From the NCBI GenBank assembly GCA_021029095.1, contig JAJOHG010000010.1, positions 868,001 to 932,000 of the forward strand: a stretch of DNA of 64,000 nt, read 5' to 3'. Of this stretch, positions 46,474-57,511 are shown piece by piece. The notes below the pieces were generated by a model, which did no database searches, was not told the origin of the DNA, and saw nothing but the letters and a program-made list of their open reading frames with translations. This DNA is from Phellopilus nigrolimitatus (Eukaryota > Basidiomycota > Agaricomycetes > Hymenochaetales > Hymenochaetaceae). The stretch's first letter is position 1, and every line of letters starts with the position of its first letter. The translations under genes and the position numbers were made by a program.

Positions 46474-49400
46474 ATGAAGCGTGCTCCCTCTGCGAGGGCG
46501 CCATCGCCAACGAACACGACCTACTCTGGTATCTCCAATTATCGCTCGGACCAGTACAAGCCGCTTCGTGACAAGTCCAGAACACCTTCCGTACCTGTGG
46601 ATCCAAAGGCGATTGCAAAGGTTCACTATGAGGAAATGGCTACCTACTTGGAGAATCATTTGGCCAAGGGTCAGTCAACATGGATCTGGTTTCGTACCTA
46701 AAAGTATCGTTAATCACTAGCTGTTACGTAGAGCCTGCGAATGCTCGGGCATCTGCGCGCGAAAAGTTGACGCGTCTTACTCGCCAGCAATTTCAAGAAC
46801 TTTCTACAGACGTATACGATGAACTCTTACGGCGTAAGAACAATACGGAGAATGAGGGTGTGTTGCATTACTCTACTGGCACAGACACGGCTAGCAGGAT
46901 ACCGTGGATTGCTTGTCCGTAGCACGTCTCGAGGATTGCAGGATCGCTTTCCCCGAGCATGGCATCTCACGGGCGCGATTGTTATCCTTGCGACGTGTCG
47001 ACGTGCTTTGATACATTCGGTCGTCAATACTCATGATGTTTTATTTTGGTCCTACTCCAGAGGTGCCTTTTCTGCCTGTCAGAGATGATTTTCACCCCAA
47101 ACGCAATCAAGCACGTCAGAAGCTCGCGACACTGCCCAAGACACGCTTCAAGGACCTTAGTGGTGATGTCTTTCATGAACTTGGACGGAGATATCCGGAG
47201 TTCAAAGAGCCTGAAGTTCGTATGATTCTGCTTGTCATCCATCGCTTTGTATTTCTATTCGCTGGAGGGGGACGAGAGCCAATGGCACTTCCATCATCGT
47301 CACTTACAGTGTGGCCGTTCTACGCTCTCCTAGATCATGTTTGTTGACGATGATTCTATCTACTTTAGATTCTACCTGATCCGATGTCGCCCACCTCAAA
47401 TTACGATGACCTAGACGTCCCATCACCAGACTTCCCCCAATCTTCCAAACGTTCCTCTGCGCCTCGCTCAGCGCCCACTGACAGTGGATATGCAGGCAGT
47501 AGCCGTCGTCCCAGCGAGGACAATTACCGTCGACCAAGTGAAGAGAATAATCGCAGGCGACCTAGCGAAGATGCCTATGGAAATCGAAGCGAAGACGGTG
47601 GATACAATGTTCGGCGCCCGAGCGAGGACAGCTTCAATCGGGAGGGTTTCGCGACTTCGTCGAGACGAAAGCCTTCCCAGGACATTGTAGGCCAATCTGC
47701 GAAATGAGGACCGACGACGGCGTTCTCCTGACATCACATTATCGGGTCGTAGGTCTGGGGAAGACGACCGCGAACTTGTTCGAAGGCCCTCTGGCTCCAT
47801 TTCAACGACTTCGGATTCGACGAACGCAACAAACGCACAGCGGGAGGTTATAATTCCTAATAAAAGTACCATCGCAGAAGAGGATATTGAAGTTCCGTAT
47901 GGCCGGGAGAGGGAGAGTTCAAGCACGGCAGTAGGTGGCCGCGCCTCGCGAAGCCCCGACACTCGCGACCGCAGTCCTGATCAGCGTGCCGATACCGACG
48001 GCGAAGGTATCACTGACAATGAACCGGCAAGCGCGCGCTCACCGCAGTTGGAAACTGGAGGTTTTGGGGGCCTCAGCGGTTTGACGGCACGGTTGCGGGA
48101 TAGAAGCATGGAGGAGGAAGACGAGGACGCTTGGTCCGGTCAGGGGCGCAGCGGAGAGGAATACTTCGACAAGATGTCCTTCGGAAGAGCAAGCGTTGCC
48201 TCAGATCGTTCAGCCGGCGTCGGCCAATCCTCTAGGGTGTCTGCATCAATGAACGCCGGTAGGATGAGTAAGACTGGCGGATCTCTGAACGTCGATGTAG
48301 AAGGCTTGCGGCGTGAATACGAGTACAAGATCGCAACGATGCAGAATCGTCTGACCGGACTAGAGAGATCTTTGGAAGACGCCGAGGAGAGAGAGCGACA
48401 GCTAAGGGATAGGATCGGAGACTCCGAAAGCGTGAAAGTGTTAGAGGAGGAAGTAAAGATTCTTCGAGAAGTAAGTTCAAGGGCAAACACGCCTAATACA
48501 AGACTTTTAGCTGATTGTTTTGCACGTCATTTAGAAGGAGCAGGAGCGGGATGCAGCCATATATGCTCTCAGAGGAGAACTCAGTAGCATGCGCGAAGGA
48601 CGATTCCAGGAGCAGGAAGCAGCATCAAGGCGAATGCGGGCTGACAAGGAGGAGTTGGAGGCCTTGCGAGAACGCTGTGAGCGACTAGAGGTCGAACGCC
48701 CGGTTATGGAAAGCGGCGTATGTTAATGTTTCTCTTTTCCAACTCGCTTTTATTAAATCTCTTCCCGATGTGATTTTCAGGCTGATCCTGAGACCATCGA
48801 GCAACTTCGATCCGATCTGGAAGGTCTTCTATCTGAGCTGGCGGACCTGTCCCATCGCAATGACGAATTAATGATTGCGAAAGATTCAGATTTAGCTGTC
48901 ATTCAAAATCTCGACCTGCAGATGAAGGACTACAAGCGCAAGTACGAAACCGCAAAAACGGAATTGCGGAGCTTCAAAGGTACGTCACACACGGAGCCGT
49001 GTACAACTTCAGAGGCGGTTAATTGACCCGCGGTGACCATCAGCAACGTCGCAGCTTTTTCTTCAAGCTCCCAAGTCAGATGCCGACCAACTTCCTATGT
49101 CGGCGGATGGTGGGCTCTTAGATATCCATGTCACCGCTTTCGTGTCAGCTACGGACAGCCTTTTGACCGCTGGTCGGTCTCATGCGCCCAGCCGGGTATT
49201 GGCGCCTATGAAAGCGATTGTGAATGCTGTCACAGCTATCATTGAGGACATTCAAACATTCGAGCGCCAGCGCGATCGCATCGACATCGATATGGAAAGT
49301 CTACGCGCTCTACGTGAAAGAGCAGAGGCGACTTTGAGCAATCTAGTAACGGCTACAAAGACGCACGCTACGAGCATGGGCATGTCCCCTGTTAGCCTTT

Positions 49401-50238
49401 TGGACGCGGCCTCCAGCCATTTGTCTACTACGATCACGGAACTTGGGAAGACTATTTTCATCCGGAAGGCGACTAAAGCCGAACAAGAACAATTTACACT
49501 TGCTTCGGGCACTGGCGCGTTTGGTTCAAGTGGTTTTATGCCCTCGCTCCGATCTATAGATGAAATCAAATACTCTGTACACCAAAGAACGACGAGTGCG
49601 TCGAGTTCGCGGCGGGCAAACCAGACGCCATCTCCTGTTCCAAACAGATATCATGATTTATCTGCGTCCATTTTATCACCTCCGCCTGGTTCCACAACTC
49701 AGGTAGACACTACATCAAGGAAACGACCGATGTCGCCGACGAGCTCTACCGGAAGCTCGCCTCCTCCTCTTTTTGACCAAGTCCGATCGCATGCCACAGC
49801 AAGCGACGACAGCGCGGCCCTGGAAGGGCCAGATGAAGCATGGGCAGAACTAAAGGTGATTTCTCTGTCCATTCTTCATCGTTAAGCTTGTTTAAACTTT
49901 CCTTCTCGTAGCCTTACCTGGAAGCCCAATCCGAGTCCATCGTCTACGCAATTCAAAGTGTCCTGTCGGCCGTACGCAACCCGACACCCTTGCCATCTCT
50001 GAATGAGAACCTTACGCAGATTATCACAATCGTCTCTTCCATTGTTGCGGTGTGCAAGGACAGCCTCCCGCCCGCGGCTGCGGCCTCGGGTGGCGAGATT
50101 CTTCGGGAGCTTAGTGAGCACGCAAATAAGCTTAGCGAGGTGCAGAGTCTGCGCGAGGTCACGAAAGAGTCGAGGCAAGTGATGGCGAAGTCGAGCTTCG
50201 CGGTAGCTAATGCGATGAAGGGCTTAATGAAGTTGTGA
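46474..50238 (+). CDS. SPA2: Spa2-like polarisome scaffold protein
   Basis: Scaffold for polarised tip growth, placed at the hyphal apex with formin and MAP kinases. Two Spa2 homology (GIT/SHD) repeats are visible: KVHYEEMATYLENHLAK...REKLTRLTRQQFQELSTDVYDELLRR, and RNQARQKLATLPKTRFKDLSGDVFHELGRRYPEF. Next comes an Arg/Ser segment with repeated RRPSED units (about 47500-47650), an acidic linker, a coiled coil (REYEYKIATMQNRLTGLERSL EDAEERERQLRD ... KDYKRKYETAKTELRSFK), and a C-terminal helical bundle ending AVANAMKGLMKL (TGA 50236-50238). Later exons (48476, 48535, 48720, 48780 and onward) join in phase. At 47689-47692 the frame slips by one base: DIVGQSAK-stop should continue as ANLRNEDRRRRSPDITLSGR. 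The extra G in GTAGGCC is the simplest explanation. Confidence 0.88.
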
Positions 50239-50381
50239 TTTTGAAGTAGGTCGAGACCTAAAGTACTGTTGCACCCGTCTTCTTGACTAAAGTATATTAT
50301 TTGACAAGTATATACCTTCGCATATGGTTTTATTATCATACCCGTCACTTGTAGCTGTCGATTTCATCGAATTATCCGCGA

Positions 50382-52112
50382 TTAAATGTTCACTAGCATT
50401 AGAGGGAATCCGACTGAGACATTCCTTTGTATAGAACTAATCTGCTTTTCTGCCGAAATTGCCTCTCTCTCCTTCTTGCGTAATGCACGCTTGCGTATGT
50501 CCTTATGCAAAGCTACAGATGGTTTCAATAACAGATAAGAGACGAGGGGCAAAGCCGACCAGACTTACCATGGGTATAGCCGATGAAGCCTGCCTTCCAA
50601 CCAACAACGTTGATAAGGTAATCGAGTAATGCATGCGACCAATAAGGCGTCGAAGTCGATGGGCGGCCTTTAGTGGAATATCAGGAAAATCATTTATCTT
50701 GCTTAGAACCGCCGCTCCCTAGTCTGGCCGAGAGAAGGAAAGCGCACCTGTCCACAGGGCGCCACAAGAAAGCCCGACTTTCCTCAATACAGAGGATACA
50801 TACGTCTTAGGCATGGGGATGAACGCTGTTGCGCGGCGTATACGAGACATGTTGGAGACCTGAGGTCCCGTTCCATCGCAGTAGAATAAGCGCATTAACA
50901 TAAAGAAAAGCCGAGGGCTGAAGATAGAAACATACCACGAAATAGGTCGACACGCATTCAATATCGATACCATTTCCTTTAAGCTCAGCCTGAAGCGCGT
51001 CGGACCAGGTCTGGAGAAAGGCTTTGGATGCGGAGTAGGTTGCGAGCAGCGGAGAAGGGATAGCACCCGCGAATGAGGAGAGCGTCAGGACTAAACCGCG
51101 GTGTCTACTCAATATTCAACATGATGCACATGAATAGCCTGAGATGGAAGGAAACATCGACATACTGCGCGAGCATTTTATTCAAGACGATCTGGGTGAC
51201 ACGCAACGTGCCATTGATATTGATATTGATGATGGCTTGCTGTTCATCCAGCGTGGTCTGCGCGAAGGACACTGGAAATTCATGCGAGCGGCCGACATTG
51301 TTAACTGTCGGAAAGCATCAAATGATCGATGCAACCATGCGTGAATGGTTCAAAATACTGGTTCAAATCCACAAAGATATTGGGTGCACTGACCCAAGAT
51401 GCCGACGTCGAGCTCATTACAAACCTCCTCGAGCGCCCTGTAGTCGGATTCGGTCGGAGCAGAGAAATCAATTGCAAGAATTTTTGTTTTCGACGACGTG
51501 AATTTCGTTGCTGCGTGTCATATGGATAGCAAAATAAACATAATCAACATACTGACCAGCACCCTCGCTAGAGGTGTACTGAAATATGCACGGCATACCT
51601 ATTTCGGACGCGACAGCGTTTAGCTTCCCTGTCGTCCTGCTCACAAGAAGGATGTTGTATCCAGCTTTTGCGAGCTGGAGCGCGAACTCCTTGCCGATCC
51701 CATCTGTCGCTCCAGTGATGACTGTACAAACGTCAGATGCCAAAGTCAATGCAAGAACAGTTTTAAACCGACGAGCGATGTCGTTGCCACTTGAACGGAA
51801 ACGCACCTGCCCAAGAGTTGCCAGAACGCGACGCGTATTTCTTAATCTGTTATCCACATAAAGATTCTGTCAGCATGCGTCCCTGGATGACACAAAAAAC
51901 TGGATGTGCGCACCGAAGTACCGGGAAGAATGAAAGTCTGAAGGAGCACTCCAGCCGTTTTAGCGATGAAGCGTGAGATGGTGAAGAGACCGAGCACGAC
52001 GACGACGGGCAAGAACGTGCGAGGGATATCTGATATGCAAGAAGCGCATGAGGATCATTCGAGGGTTACAGGCTCGGGACTTACGAGCAATGAGCTTGTC
52101 CATTGACAACAT
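50382..52112 (-). CDS. IFA38: Very-long-chain 3-oxoacyl-CoA reductase (KAR)
   Basis: Second step of microsomal fatty-acid elongation, reducing 3-ketoacyl-CoA with NADPH in the ER membrane. Starts [30 protein letters not shown] (membrane anchor) at 52112. Exons 52112-52085, 52029-51914, 51846-51807, 51721-51599 join in phase to give [36 protein letters not shown] (TGxxxGIG cofactor loop). Then [32 protein letters not shown] (NNVG), [12 protein letters not shown] (catalytic Ser), [18 protein letters not shown] (YxxxK), FVVSNMS. After two further introns comes [28 protein letters not shown] and the lysine-rich tail [17 protein letters not shown], ending at TAA 50382. Reading the gene only to the TAG at 50719 would lose the conserved [11 protein letters not shown] segment. 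Confidence 0.9.
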
Positions 52113-52274
52113 CTTGAAGGTCTGAGCAGACAGAGCTCACGCGCAGGGTGACGCGACTTCAGGCTAACTCCGGGATAGCCGCCGACTTCTTGAAATTCTT
52201 CAATCCATTCTTTTCCTTTTCTATAGTCTCATAAACTTACGTACATTTATATTATGAAAACACTTGGATATATT

Positions 52275-54010
52275 CTAAGTACACCTTTCTCTCAGCTTTC
52301 GGATTACTACCTCATACACTTCCTCCACACTACGAAGATATCCGTCCGAATTTTCGTCGCGCATGTTACCTGCTGGCACGTCTAAAGTGAACGATGGTGC
52401 GTAAAGAGGGAAGGCAGAATGCTCTGGTATGGCCATGTCTGAAGAAAGGGACTTCCCTCGCTGTCACGATGTTTAGTCTTTCTGTCCAATTATGAAAACC
52501 CTGATAAAAACAGAAGTACGCACTGCGAGTGAAGTCAGACATGCCCACGTTCGAGCAGCATTCGGCGAATTATAGCCACCTGTTCTCCGTCCGAGTCACT
52601 CAGTCCGGTTCACATTGTGCTCTCTCAGAACTGCCAACGCACCTCCTCCTAACAGGAGCACCTTCACACCCCACCGCTTGATAACCTCTCCAACACACCA
52701 GTCTATTGTCCCCCTTTCCCGGCCTGTGCTCCAATTCCAAACGCCATGAGGATCACCCGCTAACCCGTCGGCACCGCACTGCAGTACCACATAATCGGGG
52801 GTAAAAACCTCTTTAACGGACTCCACGATATTCCAAACACGGGCGAATGTCTTCGCTGAAGCACCCTGTTTTAGCGGGACCGCAAGTGTGAATGGATCGA
52901 AGCCCGACGATGAAGGGTCAGGCAGTGCCGCGCGCGGCGTCGCCGGATAAAAACCTGGAGCGGCGTGGTGCATCGAGAGCGTTAGAACTTGCGCAACGAC
53001 ATTCCGATTGTGTATTTGGGGAGCAGGCACGTTATAAAAGCATTCAGATACGGCATCTGAAAAGTGAAGGTCGAGGTCGAGATACATTACCCGCGCCTTT
53101 TTTCTTGAGGGTCCTGACTTGCTAGCGATAGTCTGATAGAAAGTCTGGATTGGCGCACTCTTCTTAAGTGCCAGTATTGCCAGAATGCAATCTGCAACAT
53201 AGCAGAACCCGGCTGCGCGCGATTTCTGTGCATGATGTCTATGGACATTAATTTTTTTAGAGAGCACATCGTATGTACTCTCTGGTCGAGTCACATACCT
53301 CCCGCCATCCCAGAAGATGGCAATGTCTGCCGATCCAGTTCTAAGGAGTTCTGCTGCAGTAAGAGTTGCGCCTGCAACCAACTGCACGTACTTGTCCATC
53401 CCACGGAACGGGGGACAGTCCTGTTGCGAAGCAAATTAAAGACGGACAATTAAGTTTATCAGAAACCACTCAGTGGAGTGAAACTAAAATATGGAGCAAG
53501 GACTCGGAGTTCGTGATTGTTAAGTCGACTCACATCCTCGATCCCAAAATCGCTGGCTCCGTGTCCCTGGTGGCTTAGACTTGTCTCGAACCCTGGCAAA
53601 GATTCGACACTGTGTTTTGAGTTCAAGACAAAATCTACGTAGTCTGTGTCATGGTATACGCAGAGTTCCTGCACAGACGCCAGGCGAGGGCGTACGAGCC
53701 GAAAGGCAGCTATTCCAGAGTCCATAGATGCCGTAAGGAGGCCAAGACTGTTGATCAATGAATGAACCAAGAGTGATCTATTCTTATTACTTGGAAGGAA
53801 AGAGGCAATCTGCAACATAGAAATATCAAATTGACCAGGAAAAAAAGAATGGAGAGAATAGAAAAAGAAAGCACTAACCTCGACAAGCTCCTGAGAGACA
53901 ATATAAGCGACACTAGGTTCAGATTGCTTGCTCGACACTGCGCAAGATGCAACGTTGCTACTCCGAGAAGACTGGACCAGACTTGGAGAATTGCTAAGGC
54001 CCTCAGACAT
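52275..54010 (-). CDS. Class I histone deacetylase (HDAC8/Hos1-like)
   Basis: Removes acetyl groups from histone lysines; nuclear. Six exons join cleanly: 54010-53879, 53809-53534, 53420-53299, 53238-52643, 52579-52524, 52460-52275, giving 455 aa. Motifs: VYHDTDYVDFVL; WDGGRHHAQKSRAAGFCYVAD (His-His charge relay); VMYLDLDLHFSDAV (Zn ligands Asp and His); TLSMHHAAPGFYP; CGADGLAGDPHG (third Zn ligand Asp); and LLLGGGGYNSPNAARTW (transition-state Tyr), which appears only when the intron after GGA GGA G is removed. The C-terminus is SSDMAIPEHSAF...RSVEEVYEVVIRKLRERCT. All catalytic residues are present. It is tandem with the KAR gene, both on the minus strand, with 162 bp between this stop (52275) and the KAR start (52112). 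Confidence 0.92.
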
Positions 54011-54374
54011 CACAACTCCTAACAGCAACTGCGGTCTCCTTGTACAGCTTCTACTGGGGGGAGGCAACGCCTGCGAAAAAGTGTGTACGCTTTGTAATCT
54101 GACAAATGATCGACACATGCCAATTTAAGAAAATCCGGTGGCAAAGGTTTACAGATGGCCAACTTGACACTTTCCAGCCACTCCGTGCTGATTTTCTTTT
54201 CCAGAAAATCGTAAAACCACTCTTTAACGCTATACATACAATATATATTTTAAATCATTTGTCTTTTTGTGAAAAAAGATTTGTAGCAAAGAAAAGAGCA
54301 GGAGGTGAGCGCGTTTTCGGCGGTCACGTGACCTCAGCGCGTGCAGGGCATGACCATGCATACATGCAAATGCG
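54011..54374. other. Upstream flank of the HDAC gene
   Basis: Non-coding. Contains a GTCACGTGAC palindrome at about 54323-54332, an E-box/CACGTG bHLH-type site that could control the HDAC gene. AT-rich from 54230 to 54300. Confidence 0.4.
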
Positions 54375-54643
54375 CAGAACAATATTTTGAGCTCAATTCT
54401 CCACCGTTTTGCCTGATTTAAGCTGGAACGTACTCGGGTGATATGGGGCTGGGAGTTCTTTGTTGTCGATTTTTTAATTTCTTCCTCAAAGTGTCAGAAC
54501 AGTGGTCTCACATGGTAGTTCTGATACTTTGAGGAAGAAATTGAAAAATCGACAACAAAGAACTCCCAGCCCCATATCACCCGAGTACTTTCCAGCTTAA
54601 ATCACGCAAAACGGTGGAGAATTGAGCTCAAAATATTGTTCTG
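54375..54643. mobile_element. 269-bp foldback element (near-perfect palindrome)
   Basis: The left arm, starting CAGAACAATATTTTGAGCTC at 54375, is the reverse complement of the right arm ending at 54643, over about 120 bp per arm with only a handful of mismatches and a ~20-bp loop around 54495-54520. It could form a very stable hairpin. No convincing target-site duplication is seen, so the superfamily is unassigned. Confidence 0.8.
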
Positions 54644-54731
54644 TAACTTTTCTTTCACTCAAGAGCCGCAAAATGTCTGTTTTTGGTAGACATGTAAACA
54701 ACTACAAATACACACTCTTTTGGCAGGGATT

Positions 54732-55590
54732 AGGGTCATTCAAAGTTGGAACGGAACGACGTTCCACTCCTGTCGGCTGCCCAGAAAGGAAGGGATTACT
54801 TCAGCGCAGTGCAAGCAGCGTTACATCACTTACCTGCCTCTGCAAAATTCAAACTCTTCAAGAGCCCGGCCTCAATCCCTCGCTGTAGTTCTGAGAAGTT
54901 CTTAATATAATCTTGAGATGTAATATGTGTATAATGACTCCCTAAAAATATTTTAAAAAAATGGCTACATTGCAATGAGGCCAAATCCAAATATGATGGT
55001 TGTTTGTCTTGAAAATTGGTGTCTTGTCCCTTGTTCCTTTTTGACCATAGCAGAGACAATTCTGGATGGTAGTCATCTGCAAGTTTCAGCTTAGTCCCTT
55101 GTCTAGAGAATTTTGTCTGAAGATTTGGTAGGCTTTCTCTTTTTGTCAAGAAACCTCAAGGCTATCTTTTGACTGGTTACTGTAAGCACAATGAAGGCAG
55201 AATCAGGTCAATGATAGCTTTATAGAGAGGTTATTTAGGGTGTCATAAGTATCTTTGAGAAAAAATTATTATTCTCTGGAAAGGGAAAATCTATTCTGCA
55301 AGAGGAGGTCACTTGAAAATTGACAGACAATATATTTCAAAGGTCAGAAGCCCCCTAGATGTATGTGAAGATGCTGGAAATGTTTTCAGAATCATAACGA
55401 GCTTAGATAAATGCCGAAAAGAGTCGAAAAGCAGAACATATGCAGCATATATGCGTGATCGACGCCGCCAGAGCGCGGGAAGCAGGTGCGTGACGGCCTG
55501 TGACTCAGGGATATAAGCTGAAGTAAGTTTTACCTTTCTGGGCAGCCGACAGGAGTGGAACGTCGTTCCGTTCCAACTTTGAATGACCCT
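54732..55590. mobile_element. 859-bp element with ~75-bp terminal inverted repeats and ATT duplication
   Basis: The left end AGGGTCATTCAAAGTTGGAA (54732) and its following ~55 bp are repeated as the reverse complement at 55516-55590, with the first ~60 bp identical. ATT is present on both outer flanks (54729-54731 and 55591-55593), consistent with a 3-bp duplication. Inside, the minus strand has a 107-aa open frame (55149-54826) of unknown type (KLKLADDYHPELSLLWSK...) that could be a transposase remnant. The element starts about 90 bp after the foldback at 54375. Confidence 0.7.
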
Positions 55591-55636
55591 ATTGCCTCCC
55601 CTCACTTCTACTTTATTGGGAGTGAAGCTCCCTATC

Positions 55637-56050
55637 ATGTGACTTTACACATGTGGCTGTGTGGCCCCCCGTGAGAACTGGCCGTAAATGGTGCATGTCT
55701 CCTCCCTTCTCTTGCTCTCCCTCCCTCCGCAAAAAAAAACTTGAACTCCTGAGCCTAGCAAATAAACCCTGCATTTTTGCTTACCAAAAATAGTATAAAA
55801 ATCATTTGGGGAGCAAAGTACCACAATAGGGTTCCCAAAATTATATCACGTGACCAGCCACATGAGGCCATCCCCCGTGAGAACTGATTATGATGCTGCA
55901 AGCCGCTGCATGTATTGTCTCCTCTTCCTTTCCTCCTTCCACACTTCAACTCTTGATATTAGCAGATAAAATTTGTGCTCTGCTTACAAAAATTATTGCC
56001 ATTTTCATAATTGTTGGCGGAGTTCGAAATATCAACTTTTTTGGCCTCAG
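55637..56050. repeat. Diverged direct duplication, two copies about 210 bp apart
   Basis: CATGTGACTTTACACATG...CCCCCCGTGAGAACTG (from 55637) and CACGTGACCAGCCACATG...CCCCCGTGAGAACTGA (from 55848) begin two related blocks. Both continue with GCATGT...TCTCCTC, a pyrimidine run, GCARATAAA and GCTTACMAAAAT. Probably remnants of one repeat family. Confidence 0.55.
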
Positions 56051-56445
56051 AGCTTCGAAAATATGCTGCTCGCTCAATTCTTCCCATTTTCCTTTCATTC
56101 AAGTTGATAAATAATTGTATATACTGTATTTATCATCTGATGTATAAAGATAATGTACTTTTTAGAATGGATGTGCTGATCTCTGAAATCAGGCAGTGCA
56201 AACATGCTCTCAGAAGGTGTCTAAACATCTTGAATTTTTGCAGCTTCAGTTTTGGAGCTATTGGCATGGTTGCTTCCGCAGAGCACTTAGAAAACTGCCC
56301 TTTAGATATTATAAGCTCTACTTTTTTGCAGGAAATTGATGGCAAGGTACAATTCACCGAGTATGTGGGCAGCAGAAATCCAAAAAACAAAGACCAGATA
56401 AATTCATGTATGGAAGGCTATTGCAATGTGTAATTAAAAAAATAA

Positions 56446-56867
56446 CACTGCGGGCATTCACTTAGAATCCCCCCATGGTGAGTCAATTAGATGTTTTATT
56501 TAATTGTGGCTTTCTCCACACATTATAGTTTAACACTTTTGGACACTTTTATCCGAATCACTTTTTAACTTTCTTATGCCTTTCTCCAACCGGTATACTT
56601 AAACTTTCTTTTCACCTTTGTCCACACATGAAAGGCTTAACAAAGGCATGTTTTCGTCAAAGCACCCCTTTGTTAAGCCTTTCTTGTATGGACAAAGGCA
56701 AAAAGAAAGTTAAAATATACTGTTTGGAGAAAGGCATAAGAAAGTTAAAAAGTGATTCGGATAAAAGTGTCCAAAAGTTTTAAACTATAATGTGTGAAGA
56801 AAGCCACAATTAAATAAAACATCTAATTGACTCACCATGGGGGGATTCTAAGTGGATGCCCGCAGTG
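56446..56867. mobile_element. CACTG-ended foldback element, copy 1 (422 bp)
   Basis: Begins CACTGCGGGCATTCACTTAG and ends with the inverted form (...CTAAGTGGATGCCCGCAGTG). The arms pair along nearly the full length (~200 bp each) around a short centre near 56650. CACTR termini point to the CACTA (EnSpm-like) superfamily. The 3-bp flanks are TAA and CAA, an imperfect duplication. A ribosomal-protein fragment begins directly at its right edge. Compared with copy 2 the internal arms are swapped, so the copies lie in opposite orientation. Confidence 0.8.
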
Positions 56868-56868
56868 C

Positions 56869-56973
56869 AAGGCGCGCACGCACCACAACAAGCCGCCCGC
56901 CAAGCTCCGCAACTTCGATTTCGCAGAGCGCAACGGCTACATTTGCAGGATAGTCAAGGCCATTACTCAAGCG
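56869..56973 (+). pseudogene. Fragment of ribosomal protein uL2 (RPL8/RPL2) gene
   Basis: Reads KARTHHNKPPAKLRNFDFAE RNGYICRIVKAIT directly against the right end of foldback copy 1. This corresponds to the N-terminal HTHHNKxxxKLRxxDFAERNGYIRG segment of eukaryotic uL2. The essential HDPGRGAPLA continuation is absent (ITQASPSCRAD, stop) and so is everything upstream. At about 35 residues of a ~255-aa protein it cannot be functional. It suggests capture or breakage at the element edge. Confidence 0.75.
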
Positions 56974-57049
56974 TCACCATCCTGCCGAGCCGACTGAGCT
57001 CGCCGACCTCGGGCTCCAGCAGCAGGGCGTGCCGTACACCCACATAGGG

Positions 57050-57362
57050 CGTACCACGAGAACCCGTGGAAACCTGTGACCCGACCTGGACTGCAGATCC
57101 GTGGGAAACGGATTGTCGCGGGTCCGGGTTGAGAATTTGTGCTTTTACAATACCCATGGGTAGTTCATAGGTATATTTTTTGCTGGTTCGTTCATTTGTA
57201 TATTGTACATATGTTGTATGTATTAGAGCTCACCACGAGTCCTTAAAACCTGTGGAGACCCGTGACCAAACCCGGACTACTGATCCGTATTCACGGATAG
57301 TCACGGGTCCGGGTCGAGAATTCGTGATTTATCAATACCCGCAGGTAGTTCACGGGTTTCAA
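57050..57362. repeat. Two related ACCCGTG-rich repeat blocks
   Basis: Block 1 (about 57053-57172) and block 2 (about 57233-57358) share CACGAG, AACCYGTGRARACC, GATCCGT, CGCGGGTCCGGGT/CACGGGTCCGGGT, GAGAATT, CAATACCC and GTAGTTCA in the same order. Similar CGGGT/ACCCG strings recur at 61370-61545. Such motif-dense blocks resemble hAT subterminal repeats, but no matching termini were found. Confidence 0.5.
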
Positions 57363-57511
57363 GGAAAGAGTAGCAAATGTAAATTTATTTGTATGGCACA
57401 TACTGGTGCACGCGGCGGCGGCACTGCACTGCACCTGCGTGGCATTGCGTGTTAGACTTTTTGGAGGGAGTGGCGCTAGCAAGTTCGCTGGTGCCGGTTC
57501 CACTCTTTGTA

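Noticed and set aside
50719..51066. C-terminus of the ketoacyl-CoA reductase at TAG 50719
   Set aside because: An intron starting GTGCGC removes this stop, and the next exon encodes the conserved [11 protein letters not shown] segment, so the true end is 50382.
52596..53399. HDAC ending at TGA 52596
   Set aside because: This stop lies inside an intron; splicing restores GGGGYN with the catalytic Tyr and a further 80 residues.
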